DNA of 64,000 nt from an uncultured Collinsella sp. (GTDB taxonomy: Bacteria; Actinomycetota; Coriobacteriia; Coriobacteriales; Coriobacteriaceae), in the NCBI GenBank assembly GCA_958450865.1, contig CAUDNY010000001.1, positions 186,001 through 250,000 of the forward strand. The letters are read 5' to 3'. Below the pieces are notes generated by a model, which did not search any database, was not told the origin of the DNA, and saw nothing but the letters and a program-made list of their open reading frames with translations. Below, one piece after another: positions 54,032 through 63,265 of the stretch; the first letter of the stretch is position 1; each line of letters starts with the position of its first letter. Position numbers and translations under genes: made by a program.

Positions 54032-54916
54032 TTACGCGAGCGCCCTTCTTGCCAGCTCGGCCGCGCCGAGGATTCCTTGGTCGCCGCCGCAGCCCGGGGC
54101 GCAGATGTAGCTCTCCATGTCCTTAAGCTCGGCGGTCTGGATGTAGCCACCCAGATATTCGAGGGTCTTCTTGCGGACGATGCCGTAGAGCTGCTCCTGG
54201 TGCATCACGCCGCCGCCGAGGACGATGCGGCGAGGCGAGTACATGAGCACGAGGTTCGCGCACATCTGCCCCAGATAATCCCCCTCGAGCGCCCACACCT
54301 CATCGTTGTCCGCGAGCTCGGCCGCGGGCTTTCCCCAGCGCGCGGCGATGGCGGGGCCGGAGGCGAGCCCTTCGAGACAGCTCGCGTGGCTCGGGCAGAC
54401 GCAGCGTCCCTCCTCGGTGGGACGGGTCCTTACCAGCATGTGACCGGCCTCGGGGTGCAGCATGCCGTGAAGGAGTCTGCCCGCGCACATGACGCCCGCG
54501 CCCACGCCGGTGCCGATGGTCACGTAGACGGCGTCCTCGAGCCCCTTGCAGCAGCCGAAGACCACTTCGCCGAGGCAGGCAACGTTAACGTCCGTGTCGT
54601 AGGCCACCGGAATCCCGAGGTCGTCGGCGAACGCGGCGCGAAGACCATGGCCTCGCCACGCGAGCTTGGGCGTCTGGAGGATGGAGCCGTAGCGCTCGTC
54701 GTTGGGGTCGACGCAGGTCGGGCCGAAGGCGCCGATGCCCAACGCGTCCACATCGCGGGCGGTGAACCACTCGATCATCTGCGGGACGGTCTCGGCGGGC
54801 GTAAGCGTCGGGGTCTCCATACGGTCGAGGACCTCGCCGTCGCCGGACACCACGGCACAGACCATCTTGGTCCCGCCGGCTTCGAGGGCGCCGAGCCTCA
54901 TTTGCTTTTCGCTCAT
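54032..54916 (-). CDS. ROK-family sugar kinase, fructokinase-like
   Basis: This 294-residue kinase has the ATP site ALEAGGTKM, the DTDVN motif and the ROK zinc motif (HPEAGHM, then CVCPSHASCLEGLASGPAI). The EAGGTK opening and length match ScrK-type fructokinases. AGGAGG precedes the ATG. As the last gene of the PTS-GH172 operon it most likely phosphorylates the unphosphorylated hexose released by the hydrolase. Confidence 0.83.
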   Translation of the reverse strand: MSEKQMRLGALEAGGTKMVCAVVSGDGEVLDRMETPTLTPAETVPQMIEWFTARDVDALGIGAFGPTCVDPNDERYGSILQTPKLAWRGHGLRAAFADDLGIPVAYDTDVNVACLGEVVFGCCKGLEDAVYVTIGTGVGAGVMCAGRLLHGMLHPEAGHMLVRTRPTEEGRCVCPSHASCLEGLASGPAIAARWGKPAAELADNDEVWALEGDYLGQMCANLVLMYSPRRIVLGGGVMHQEQLYGIVRKKTLEYLGGYIQTAELKDMESYICAPGCGGDQGILGAAELARRALA

Positions 54917-54995
54917 GTGATCCTCCTTACAAAGGGACGCCCGCAGTCATGGTCAACCACGGGCGCCCATAACGTTGGCTTGTTTCGAGGCGACC

Positions 54996-56120
54996 CTACC
55001 TGGGCACGCGGTCCTGCCTCGCGGCAAACGGGGCGAGCACGGCGTGCGGCTCGCTTTGGTACCAGTAGGCGACGGTGGAGATGTCGTCCTCGCGCTCGTA
55101 GAGCTTGATGTCGTCGTTGCCGAGGTCCTGGAACGTCACGCGCAGGTCCTCCTTGAACGAGATCGGGTCGGGAAGGTGCCACCTGTAGAGGCCGTGCCTG
55201 GGCAGCGCGTCGTCGTTAGTCGCGAGCATCGGATTCGGGTTCGGCTTGCCCGCGCTGAAGCGGTCGCGCGTGGCGTCGCGCGTCGAGCGGTACGGGTAGC
55301 CGGCGAACAGCGTGTTGAAGCACTGCGCCTCGGGCAGCGCGTGGGGCGGCCTGTCGAGGAAGGCCCAGGCACCGCCGAAGTAGTCCTCGGCTCCCGTCGA
55401 GGTGACCGTGGGAAACTCCTCGTCGCCGTCGAGGAAGAACTTCATCTCGCCCTCGCCCCACCAATAGCGCTCCAGGGCGCACAGGGCCATGTAGGTGCCG
55501 ACGTAGTAGCCCTTGCCGCGCACGCCGTCGAGCACGGTGTAGTCGACGCCCCTGCGGGTGCTGCGCTCGCGGTTAAAGCGGGCGTGGAAGTACATGGCGT
55601 CGTCCGGCACGTCGGTGAGCGCGTAGTTGAACGTGTAGAAGATGTACTTAATGAACCCGGGGTGCTCGCTCGTAAGCGTGACCTTGGCGTGCTTCCTGAA
55701 GGGCATCTCGAAGTAGCAGTTCATGCCGCCCGTCGGGTTCACGCAGATGGGCATCGAGTTGACGATGGCGCGCTCACCGAAGCCGTTGCAGAAGAAGTCG
55801 CCGACAGGGCACTCGACCGAGGGGGTCTCCTCGTCGTCCCAGTAGAAGCGCAGCACGAGGTCACGCATGACGAAGCTGCCGGCGGCGGTCTTGTCGGGGA
55901 CGGTCATCCAGATGTGGCGGATGATGCCGGGGCCCTCGATGTCCGCGAGCGTGATGGTCTCGCCGGACTCAAGGGGCACGCAGCACGAGCCCTTGCGGCC
56001 GACGCCGAGGTGGCTGGCCGACATGGCGGCGCGGCCCTTCTCGCCCGTGATGTTCTCGGGGGTGATGGCGCGGCTTTCCTCACCGCCGTGCATCCACACG
56101 TCCTTAAGGAACTCTCTCAT
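54996..56120 (-). CDS. GH172 (DUF2961) glycoside hydrolase
   Basis: The 374-residue protein matches the DUF2961/GH172 family (PGIIRHIWMTVPD, DFFCNGFGERA, STGAEDYFGGAWAF). Characterised members act on alpha-D-fructofuranosides, difructose anhydride I or D-arabinofuranosides. No signal peptide is seen, so it acts in the cytosol on sugar brought in by the adjacent PTS. With a ROK kinase downstream, a difructose-type substrate is the best guess. Confidence 0.78.
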   Translation of the reverse strand: MREFLKDVWMHGGEESRAITPENITGEKGRAAMSASHLGVGRKGSCCVPLESGETITLADIEGPGIIRHIWMTVPDKTAAGSFVMRDLVLRFYWDDEETPSVECPVGDFFCNGFGERAIVNSMPICVNPTGGMNCYFEMPFRKHAKVTLTSEHPGFIKYIFYTFNYALTDVPDDAMYFHARFNRERSTRRGVDYTVLDGVRGKGYYVGTYMALCALERYWWGEGEMKFFLDGDEEFPTVTSTGAEDYFGGAWAFLDRPPHALPEAQCFNTLFAGYPYRSTRDATRDRFSAGKPNPNPMLATNDDALPRHGLYRWHLPDPISFKEDLRVTFQDLGNDDIKLYEREDDISTVAYWYQSEPHAVLAPFAARQDRVPR

Positions 56121-56132
56121 CGTCGACCTCCT

Positions 56133-56531
56133 CTATTCGTCGTCGTCGCACTCGGCGGAACTGGCACCGTTCACGTAGATGATCTGCTGGCGCGCCTCGT
56201 TGACGAGGGCGTCGAAGTCGAGTTTCTCGTCGGGGCGCGCGAGCGCGACCGTCATGGCGAGCGGGAGGTTGACACCCGCGATCACGTGGATCCGGTCGGA
56301 GGCGAAGCGGGAAAAGCGCTGGTTCACGCTGCCGCCGTACGCGTCGGTGAGGACGACGACCTCGTCAGTGCCCGAAAGAGCCGCCTCGACCGCCGCGTCG
56401 AGCCCCTCGCCGTTGTCGTTCACGTAGGCGCACACGGCGTTGACGGCGTCGCCCTTACCCGTAAGGAACTCGAGGGTGTCCTTGAAGCCCTGGGCGAGAA
56501 GGGAATGGCTCGCCACAACTATCTTTCTCAT
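56133..56531 (-). CDS. PTS mannose/fructose-family EIIA component
   Basis: The 132-residue protein starts MRKIVVASHSLLAQGFKDTLEF, with the phosphorylated histidine H9 of the EIIA-Man domain, and contains VVVLTDAYGGSVNQ. It accepts phosphate from HPr and passes it to IIB. It lies between IID and the GH172 gene in the same operon. Confidence 0.88.
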   Translation of the reverse strand: MRKIVVASHSLLAQGFKDTLEFLTGKGDAVNAVCAYVNDNGEGLDAAVEAALSGTDEVVVLTDAYGGSVNQRFSRFASDRIHVIAGVNLPLAMTVALARPDEKLDFDALVNEARQQIIYVNGASSAECDDDE

Positions 56532-56557
56532 TGATTCACCAATCTCTTGGGTCGAAG

Positions 56558-57391
56558 CTAGGCGAGGATGCCGGCGGCGGAGGCGACCATCGCGAGGACG
56601 ATCACCACGAGGATGAGGGCCGTCATGCTCGCGTTCTTCTTGGTAAGAAGGTAATACGCGCTTCCCGTGATGGCGGCGGGGATCATGGCAGGCAGGATCT
56701 TGTCGAGCAGCGGCTGAATCTCCATCGCGACGTCGCCGAAGCTGAAGCTAATCGGGCAGGTGACGCCGATGACCGAGGCGATGAGGCAGCCGACCACGGT
56801 GAGGCCGAGCACGGAGGCGGCGGCAGTGAGGTTGGGAAGCTTCTCGCTGAAGTCGGTAACGAGCTTCACGCCCTGCTTGTAGCCGAACTCGAGGGCGTGC
56901 ATGCGGACCCAGAAGATGGCCAGGATGAGCGCGAACCAGATGCCGGCTCCCACGGGGTTGCCCTCGATGGCCATGTAGGCGGCGATGGAGCCCATGATGG
57001 TCGGGATCATGGTCATGAGCAGGGAGTCGCCGACGCCGGCGAGCGGTCCCATGGTGCCGATCTTCAGGTCTTGGACGGCGTCCGCCGCCGCTAGGCCGTC
57101 GCGCTCCTCCATGGCCACGCAGGCGCCAAGGATGATGGCGGCGAGCCAAGGCTGGGTGTTGTAGTAGCGGAAGTGGTTGTTGAGCGCTTGCTTATAGTCC
57201 TCGTCGTTCGTGTAGATCTTCCTCAGGACCGGCGAGAGGGCGTAGGCGACTGAGGCGCCCTGCTGGGTCTGGTAGTTGAAGGTGCACACGCTCATGAGCC
57301 AGCGCCAGTTCGCGTTGCGCAGGTCCTTCTTGGTGACCTTGTAGCCGGAGGGCTTGCCCTCGGCGACGGCGGTGATGTTCTCGTTTTCCAT
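56558..57391 (-). CDS. PTS mannose-family EIID component
   Basis: The 277-residue membrane protein has LRNANWRWLMSVCTFNYQTQQG and GTMGPLAGVGDSLLMTMIPTI, typical of IID, and C-terminal hydrophobic helices. With IIC it forms the transport channel. It starts two bases after the IIC stop. Confidence 0.9.
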   Translation of the reverse strand: MENENITAVAEGKPSGYKVTKKDLRNANWRWLMSVCTFNYQTQQGASVAYALSPVLRKIYTNDEDYKQALNNHFRYYNTQPWLAAIILGACVAMEERDGLAAADAVQDLKIGTMGPLAGVGDSLLMTMIPTIMGSIAAYMAIEGNPVGAGIWFALILAIFWVRMHALEFGYKQGVKLVTDFSEKLPNLTAAASVLGLTVVGCLIASVIGVTCPISFSFGDVAMEIQPLLDKILPAMIPAAITGSAYYLLTKKNASMTALILVVIVLAMVASAAGILA

Positions 57392-57393
57392 GG

Positions 57394-58179
57394 TTACTCA
57401 TCCTCTCCGATGAAGGCGTCTGCGGAAGCGTGGGCGGCGAGCTCGGTGTCCCTCTCGGCACGCTGGTAGAACGCAATCGCGAGGGCAACGCCGACGATGG
57501 CGGCGCCGATGATGGGCACGTTCAGGAAGGCCGAGAGGAAGAAGCCGGCGAGCAGGTACTGGAAGTACTTGGCGGTTGGCATGTAGCGGAGCAGCATGGC
57601 GATACCGACGGCCGGGAGCATCTTGCCGGCGAGGGTGAGGCCGGAGAGGAACCACTGGGGCATGACCTCGAGGAGCCAGTTGACGGCGGGCTGGCCGAGC
57701 GTCACGGAGACAAAGACGGGCAGGGCGGCGCACAGGCCGAAGAGCGCGGGGCAGACCCACAGGATGGCGTTCATCTGATTGAACTTACCCTCGTTGCAGA
57801 ACTTCTGGGACTTCTCGACGACAAAGCCGTTGAGGATCTTGGCGACGACGTCGAGCTGGATGCCGAGCATGCCGACCGGCAGGCCGATGGCGAGGCCCGT
57901 GTCGGAGCCCAGGGTCACGCCGTAGGCGGTGGCGATGATGGCCATCGTGCCGTAGTCGGGAATGGAGGAGCCGCCGAAGCCCGCGACGCCGAGCTGCATG
58001 AGCTGAATGGTGCCGCCGATGACAAGGCCGGTCTTCCAGTCGCCCATGACGACTCCGGTGATGAGGCCCCAGAAAACGGCGTAATTGACGAAGATCATCG
58101 GGATGCCGTAGTAGTCCACGTGCTTGATGAAGGCCAGCAGGGTCAAAAGGACGACCTGCAGGATAGTGAAGTTGACCAT
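57394..58179 (-). CDS. PTS mannose-family EIIC component
   Basis: The 261-residue protein has many hydrophobic helices and the IIC pattern GVVMGDWKTGLVIGGTIQLMQLGVAGFGG. It is the main substrate channel of the permease and lies nine bases after IIB. Confidence 0.9.
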   Translation of the reverse strand: MVNFTILQVVLLTLLAFIKHVDYYGIPMIFVNYAVFWGLITGVVMGDWKTGLVIGGTIQLMQLGVAGFGGSSIPDYGTMAIIATAYGVTLGSDTGLAIGLPVGMLGIQLDVVAKILNGFVVEKSQKFCNEGKFNQMNAILWVCPALFGLCAALPVFVSVTLGQPAVNWLLEVMPQWFLSGLTLAGKMLPAVGIAMLLRYMPTAKYFQYLLAGFFLSAFLNVPIIGAAIVGVALAIAFYQRAERDTELAAHASADAFIGEDE

Positions 58180-58188
58180 ATTTCCCCC

Positions 58189-58662
58189 TTAGATGAGGTC
58201 TGCGACGGAGACGGGCTTGTCGGCGGGCACGAACTGGGCCGTCACCTTGACGCCACGGGCGATGAGCGCCTTGTAGCTCTGGACGTTCTCGGCGGAGGCG
58301 TAGGCGCGCTGGGTGAGCTGGATGCCGTCCTCCTTGACGAGCGAGCCGCCGACGACCAGCGACGGGAGCTCGACGCCCGACTCGACCAGGCGAAGCATCG
58401 TCTCGGGCTCCTTGGCGATGACGAAGACCTTCTCGCGGTCGTACTTGCCCGCGGCGAAGTTCTTGAGCGCGGTCTGCTCGGAGATGATCGAAACGGCCAT
58501 GCCCGCGGGGCGCGCCATCCTCATGGTGGACTTCAGGACCTCGTCGCCGGCGACCTTGTCGTCGATGACCATGACTCGGGTCGCGCCCGACACCGGGGCC
58601 CACTGCGTCACGATGATGCCGTGAAGCAGGCGATTGTCGATTCGTGCCATAACAACACTCAT
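58189..58662 (-). CDS. PTS mannose-family EIIB component
   Basis: This 157-residue protein starts MSVVMARIDNRLLHGIIVTQW, with the phosphorylated histidine at H14. GGAG precedes the ATG at 58662, removing 23 upstream codons. It transfers phosphate to the incoming sugar. A 123-base gap with a small GC hairpin separates it from the regulator gene upstream. Confidence 0.9.
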   Translation of the reverse strand: MSVVMARIDNRLLHGIIVTQWAPVSGATRVMVIDDKVAGDEVLKSTMRMARPAGMAVSIISEQTALKNFAAGKYDREKVFVIAKEPETMLRLVESGVELPSLVVGGSLVKEDGIQLTQRAYASAENVQSYKALIARGVKVTAQFVPADKPVSVADLI

Positions 58663-58785
58663 GTTTGCTCCTATCAAATGAAGTTTTGCGTTCGGTACTG
58701 CCTCGGCGCTATCCGGATTCGCGCCGGGCAAGGGGTTATCGGATTATTGAGGACGCGCGGTCAGCTTGCGGCGGCGCGGGGAAGG

Positions 58786-61527
58786 TCACTCGTCGAGCAG
58801 GAGGTCCGAGGAGCCGAGGCGCTCTTCTCGCGCCGGGGCGGCGCTCACGCTTATGTAGTCGAAGACATATGCGATCTCGCTTACGGGAACCTCTACGCGA
58901 TAGCGCGTCGAGATGCTCGAGAAGCTCTGCCTGAAGGACTCGATGAAATCGGCGCGTTCCTCCTCGAAGCGATCCTGGCCAACGTAGGTCTCAATGGGGT
59001 TTCTGGTAACAAGGCGCTCGACGAGACAGCAGAGGTGAACGTAGAGCCCAATGATGGCGTTGCTGCCGATCTTCTCGCCTGTCCTGCGCTGAAGCTCGTG
59101 CACGGCGCTCTCGATCTCATGGAATAGCCGCTCCGGGTCGAGGATGGTGATGGAGCGGATGACGTTCTGCAGCGTCATGTTCGAGAGCAGCTTCTCGTGG
59201 AAAGAAGAGAGCTCGGAAGCGTCAAGCCACCTGCCGAACACGGCATCAACCTTAGAGGCGGACGCCGTCGACATGATGTCCTCGAGGGCGACGAAGGGGA
59301 CGGAGGCGACCCCGGGGTCTCCCGTGCCGATGACGGCGCAGACGCGGTGCTCGGAGAAAACGGCGTCGTTCGACCCGTTCGCGACGAGCTGCTTGAAGGG
59401 CCTCGTGAGCAGGCGCGCGCCTATGGTGCGCGGGAGGCTCTGCGAGACGAGCTGGCGTATCCTCTCCGCGGCGTCGACCCCGGACTCGGAGCAGAAGACG
59501 ATGGCGTCCTCACGGTTGACGCGCTCGATCACCTTGCAGTGCGTCACGCACGCGGCGGTCGCATCGCCAAGAACCTCGGCGATGGACTTGCCGCCGAGCA
59601 GCCCGACCCCGATCTCGAGCGCAAGACCGGTAGAGACGTTGTTCACCACGCCGATAGTGGAGTCGGTAACGTTCTCGAGGGCCTTATAGGCCTCCTCCAA
59701 GGAGCCCATGTCGACGAGGAACACGACCCCGGTACAGTAGGAATGGCGGTCGACGAGGCGCTGGAGCGGACCGACGATGTCCTTCAGCTGCTGGTCGTAG
59801 GGCATGTCGACAGCCTCGTACACATGCATGCCGAGCATACGGTTCGCCGCGTCGGCGATGCTCGTCGCCGTTGAGTAGCCGTGGGACAAGATGACGCAGA
59901 GCGTCCGAAGGGCCTTCGCATCGCGAGACTCCGATGCGACGCACAGCGTCAGAAGCGTCTTCGTGAAGTGATCGAGCGAGATTCCCAGCGCCCCTTCCAC
60001 GTCTGCGGCGACCTGATCGGAGACACTCGAGGCAAACGGCAATTCGGAGGTCACGGCACCGAGGAGATGGGAGATTTGCTCCGCACAGGCAGACTTTCGC
60101 TTAGCCAGGCCGATACCCGGCCACAACTGCAGGCAAATCTCCTGGGCCAGTAGAAAAGCGACCTTCCTCGAAAGCTCGATGCCATAAGAAGAGCCTGCGT
60201 CGGCAAGGACCGCGCCCACGACGCGCTCGAAGGCGCGCGACCTCGAGGAGGCGACGCCGTGGTCGAAGATCAAGTGATCCTCAACGCCGCGCACAGCGGA
60301 GACAGCTTGCGAGACAAGCTCGGAGACAGAGAGCTCCCCGGCGCAGAATCGCTCATCGAGGGAGCACAGGGCATCGAGCGCCTGCTCGACCGGCCCTGTG
60401 CTCTCGGCGGCATCCAGAGACGCGTCGATCAGAACGCCATCGTCGGGCTGTTGATCGATCTGCGCGGAGGAGAGGAGCCCGCTGGGAAGAAGATACGGGC
60501 GAACGACGACGTAGTCGCCCTCGCGATTGAGGAACGCTTTGGCGCAGCAGTTCGTCACGCAGGCGCGCAAGCCGGCGATGTTATCGGAAAAGTCCGCGTT
60601 CACGAGGCAACGGTATGCGCCGCGGCTGATCTTCACATCAGAACCGATTCGGCACCCCTCGCTGCGCAGGAAGCTCAAGATGAGATCCTCGCGCTCCTCG
60701 GGGGTCCGCTCCTTGAGTGAGGGGACGCGGGCACAGATGGGCATTTTGCTGTAGGCCGAGGAAACCTTCAGGTCATCGGCGGAAAGCGTCGTCGAAAGAA
60801 CGAGGCGAGCGCGCGGCGCATCCTGGGAGGCATCGAGCCCGAGGGCCGTCGCAAGGCAGTGCTCCATCGCAGAGGGAGAGAGTGCCTCGATGCCGTTGAC
60901 AAAGACCACACCCCCGCGCGCTTTCGCGATCGACTCGTCAAGAAGCCCGTTGAACGAGGCGGCGTCCGGGACCCCGGCGCAGTCGATGCGCACATAGGAG
61001 GAGTCGCGGGACAGCAAGCCCTGGTTCTTGCCGTACTCGTACACAAGGCGAGAAAGGAAAGACTTACCGACACCCACGCCGCCGCTCAAGAGGATGGGCA
61101 GGCCAAACGGAGGGTACTGAACCGCAGCCTTGCACTGCTCGACAACGGAGCTGAGGCTCATGTCGAAGCCCACGGCACGCGCGAAGTCGCGGTGATCGGC
61201 GATTCCCGTCGCCTGGATGAGGTCGGCGAGCGAGGCATACTCGCTTGCAGAGAGCTTTACCTGAAAACGCTTCTGGAACGCGCGGCGATGAAAATAACGG
61301 ACAGGCCTGCCCGCCACCTTAACCACAAGACCGGCGCGAACAAGGTCGTTGAGGTACTGGCTCGCCAGGCTCCTGGAGATGATGAGCGTCTCGGCGATGT
61401 CGGAGGTGGACAGGCGGGCAAGGTCGTCGAGCGAGACGGCAGAGGTGAGGGCCTCGAGATGCTCGAGAATCCTGTCCCTCATGTCGACGGGTTTCTTTGC
61501 CAAGCTGTCCTGTGTGGTCTTGTCCAT
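58786..61527 (-). CDS. LevR-like PTS-controlled AAA+ regulator lacking the sigma-54 contact motif
   Basis: This 913-residue protein has an N-terminal winged HTH (residues 20-80), an AAA+ domain (SGGVGVGKS, 148-156), PRD1 (about 405-510), an EIIA-Man-like domain with H549 (ILSHGYSTATSI) and PRD2 (about 800-890). This is LevR architecture. However, the GAFTGA loop is absent, and the Walker B position reads VVFVNGIE instead of an acidic pair. It probably regulates the downstream PTS operon by phosphorylation but not by remodelling sigma-54 polymerase. Confidence 0.78.
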   Translation of the reverse strand: MDKTTQDSLAKKPVDMRDRILEHLEALTSAVSLDDLARLSTSDIAETLIISRSLASQYLNDLVRAGLVVKVAGRPVRYFHRRAFQKRFQVKLSASEYASLADLIQATGIADHRDFARAVGFDMSLSSVVEQCKAAVQYPPFGLPILLSGGVGVGKSFLSRLVYEYGKNQGLLSRDSSYVRIDCAGVPDAASFNGLLDESIAKARGGVVFVNGIEALSPSAMEHCLATALGLDASQDAPRARLVLSTTLSADDLKVSSAYSKMPICARVPSLKERTPEEREDLILSFLRSEGCRIGSDVKISRGAYRCLVNADFSDNIAGLRACVTNCCAKAFLNREGDYVVVRPYLLPSGLLSSAQIDQQPDDGVLIDASLDAAESTGPVEQALDALCSLDERFCAGELSVSELVSQAVSAVRGVEDHLIFDHGVASSRSRAFERVVGAVLADAGSSYGIELSRKVAFLLAQEICLQLWPGIGLAKRKSACAEQISHLLGAVTSELPFASSVSDQVAADVEGALGISLDHFTKTLLTLCVASESRDAKALRTLCVILSHGYSTATSIADAANRMLGMHVYEAVDMPYDQQLKDIVGPLQRLVDRHSYCTGVVFLVDMGSLEEAYKALENVTDSTIGVVNNVSTGLALEIGVGLLGGKSIAEVLGDATAACVTHCKVIERVNREDAIVFCSESGVDAAERIRQLVSQSLPRTIGARLLTRPFKQLVANGSNDAVFSEHRVCAVIGTGDPGVASVPFVALEDIMSTASASKVDAVFGRWLDASELSSFHEKLLSNMTLQNVIRSITILDPERLFHEIESAVHELQRRTGEKIGSNAIIGLYVHLCCLVERLVTRNPIETYVGQDRFEEERADFIESFRQSFSSISTRYRVEVPVSEIAYVFDYISVSAAPAREERLGSSDLLLDE

Positions 61528-61720
61528 GACTTCTTACCTCCTCGTACAAGGAGTATAAGGGGAGAACAGAGAACGGAAGGGGGCGCGTGGGGGAATCAAC
61601 AGCTCCGAGGAAAAGTCCACCACTTGAGGGGCAGAAAACAACGGCCATTGAACATTCAGGGCCGACGCTCAACACTTCGGCTCGACACTTCGCTTTGGAA
61701 AGGGCCCCGGCGCGCCGGGC

Positions 61721-62075
61721 CTAAAGCTTAACCATGCGCGCGGCGATGCGGGCGCAGTCGCAGGCGGCCTTCTTCTCGAAGGTGTTGTAGTCGACGACCC
61801 GGCCCTCGGCGCAGGGCTTGTCGCTGATGGCGCGCACGACGACGAGGGGCACGCCGTTGAGATAGGAGGCCTGCGCGATGGTGCAGCCCTCCATCTCGCA
61901 GCACAGGTCGCCGAAGGCCGCGAGGATTCGCTCCTTCTGTTCCGCGGGCGAGACGAACTGGTCGCCGGAGACGACGCGGCCCTTGAGGACCTTAATGTCG
62001 GGGGCGACGGCGGCCGCGGCGGCGCACGCCGCCAGCAAGGGCCGGAACGGATCGCGCAAGATCAAGGCGTCGCCC
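61721..62075 (-). pseudogene. mtnN: Truncated MTA/SAH nucleosidase
   Basis: The minus frame keeps the C-terminal half of a methylthioadenosine/S-adenosylhomocysteine nucleosidase: VVSGDQFVSPAEQK, CCEMEGCTIAQASYLNGVP, then VVRAISDKP with the catalytic aspartate. The N-terminal half is replaced near 62075 by IS3 transposase sequence on the other strand. The gene was therefore cut by the insertion, and its original start is lost. Confidence 0.78.
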
Positions 62076-62496
62076 GGGAGGTCGGGCGTTACCGTCAGCC
62101 GGCGCCGCGTCTGCCGCATCATGAGGGAGAACGGCCTGGCCGGCGCATACGGCAGGAAGAGGTTCAAGGTGCACCCCGGGGCGGTCAACGAGGCCGACGT
62201 GTCGAACGTCGTCGCGCGCGGCTTCGGCGGCAGGGCGCCGTGCACCCATATATGCAGCGACTTGGCCTGCGTGCGCGTCGGGGCGTCGTGGAACTACGTC
62301 TGCCTGCTCGTCGACCTCTGCAACGGGGAGATCGTCGGCCACTCCGAAGGACCGAGGAGGGACGCGCGGGCTCCGAGCCAAGCTCTTGGATTACGTGCAC
62401 TGGTACAACAACTTCAGGATCCACTCGACGCTGGGCTACATGTCGCCGGTCGAGTTCAGGGAGGCGGGGCCGTCCCTCCCGGAATCGTCCAAATAA
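62076..62496 (+). mobile_element. IS3-family (IS150-like) transposase remnant
   Basis: The plus strand reads SRRRVCRIMRENGLAGAYGR, RKRFKVHPGAVNEADVSNVV, THICSDLACVRVGASWNYVC and IVGHS, the middle of an OrfB integrase. After a frame change it continues LDYVHWYNNFRIHSTLGYMS, PVEFREAG to a TAA at 62494. Most of the DDE core between these parts is deleted. It interrupts the mtnN remnant and lies close to the ribosomal operon junction. Confidence 0.8.
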
Positions 62497-63205
62497 GTGT
62501 TGCCAATCCATAGCCAATCCAGCCATCATCTTCGCGAAGGCGGACGTCAGGAAAAGCTCGGCTTGAGCTCGGTCGGACGCGGTCTGTGGGGCATCATTCA
62601 GGCTCAGGGGGTCTCCTTGTCTTCTTCGGTCGCAACCTGAATGATAGGGACGGCCCCTTCTCTCTTTCCCCTTCGTTTTCGACGCGTCACCCTCTCGGCG
62701 GGCTTAAGGCCCGCGCTCGCGGGTGCAGGGGCTACGCCCAAACCCCAAAAACGTAACGCCGTGCTCGAAGCGTTTCCGGACGTCAGCGTAATCTCAAATC
62801 CCGTTCGTCAACTCATGGGCAAGCCACCTGAGACTACTCATTTCTCCTACTGGCAATGAAGACCTGCGACCTGCAGTTTTGCAAACTGCTTGAAAGCCAC
62901 CTGCGTTGATTCACTTCCTATTGCAGCTGGCGGCTTGCACGCGAAAAGGCATTTAAGTTTCAAAACGGGCGTTTTCGGCGCTATCGAGCCTCCAAAGGCA
63001 TCCCGCCGCGCCCTTTGGGACAAAAACAAAAACTCATAGCCCTGAGTTCGAAAATAGTTTTTGGAGTTGTCCCGACTTTTGTCCCCGAAGCCGACGAAAC
63101 GCGACAGGGTATCACCTGGCGGCACTCGATTCGAGACGGCACCGAAAACTGGATGCAACCGGAATGACGGGACGGCAGAACCGAAGCCATCGAGTGGGGA
63201 TAGAA
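62497..63205. other. Gene-free stretch between the IS3 remnant and rplX
   Basis: No convincing gene is present in these 700 bases. The only structure noted is an inverted pair, CATCATTCAGG near 62591 and CCTGAATGAT near 62636. It may be an element end or another palindromic insertion. A basic plus-strand frame near 62641-62859 lacks family features and a ribosome site. Confidence 0.5.
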
Positions 63206-63239
63206 AAAGGCCCGGGTGCCTTGGGGCATCCGGGCCTTT
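63204..63239 (-). terminator. Intrinsic terminator after rplX
   Basis: On the minus strand AAAGGCCCGGATGCC pairs with GGCACCCGGGCCTTT around a four-base loop and ends in a T-run. It lies 27 bases past the rplX stop. In an intact spc operon rplE would follow here, so this terminator marks the new end of the upstream half-operon. Confidence 0.8.
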
Positions 63240-63265
63240 GCTAGCAACTTGATGTTGCGGGCAGC

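Noticed and set aside
58663..58785. Sigma-54 (-24/-12) promoter before the PTS IIB gene
   Set aside because: A GG-N10-GC pattern of the right form was not found; the nearest match (GGCAG...CGCA) has the wrong spacing, and the regulator lacks GAFTGA.
62641..62859. Possible 72-residue gene after the IS3 remnant
   Set aside because: There is no ribosome site, the composition is Arg/Pro/Ala-rich as in random GC-rich frames, and no family match is apparent.
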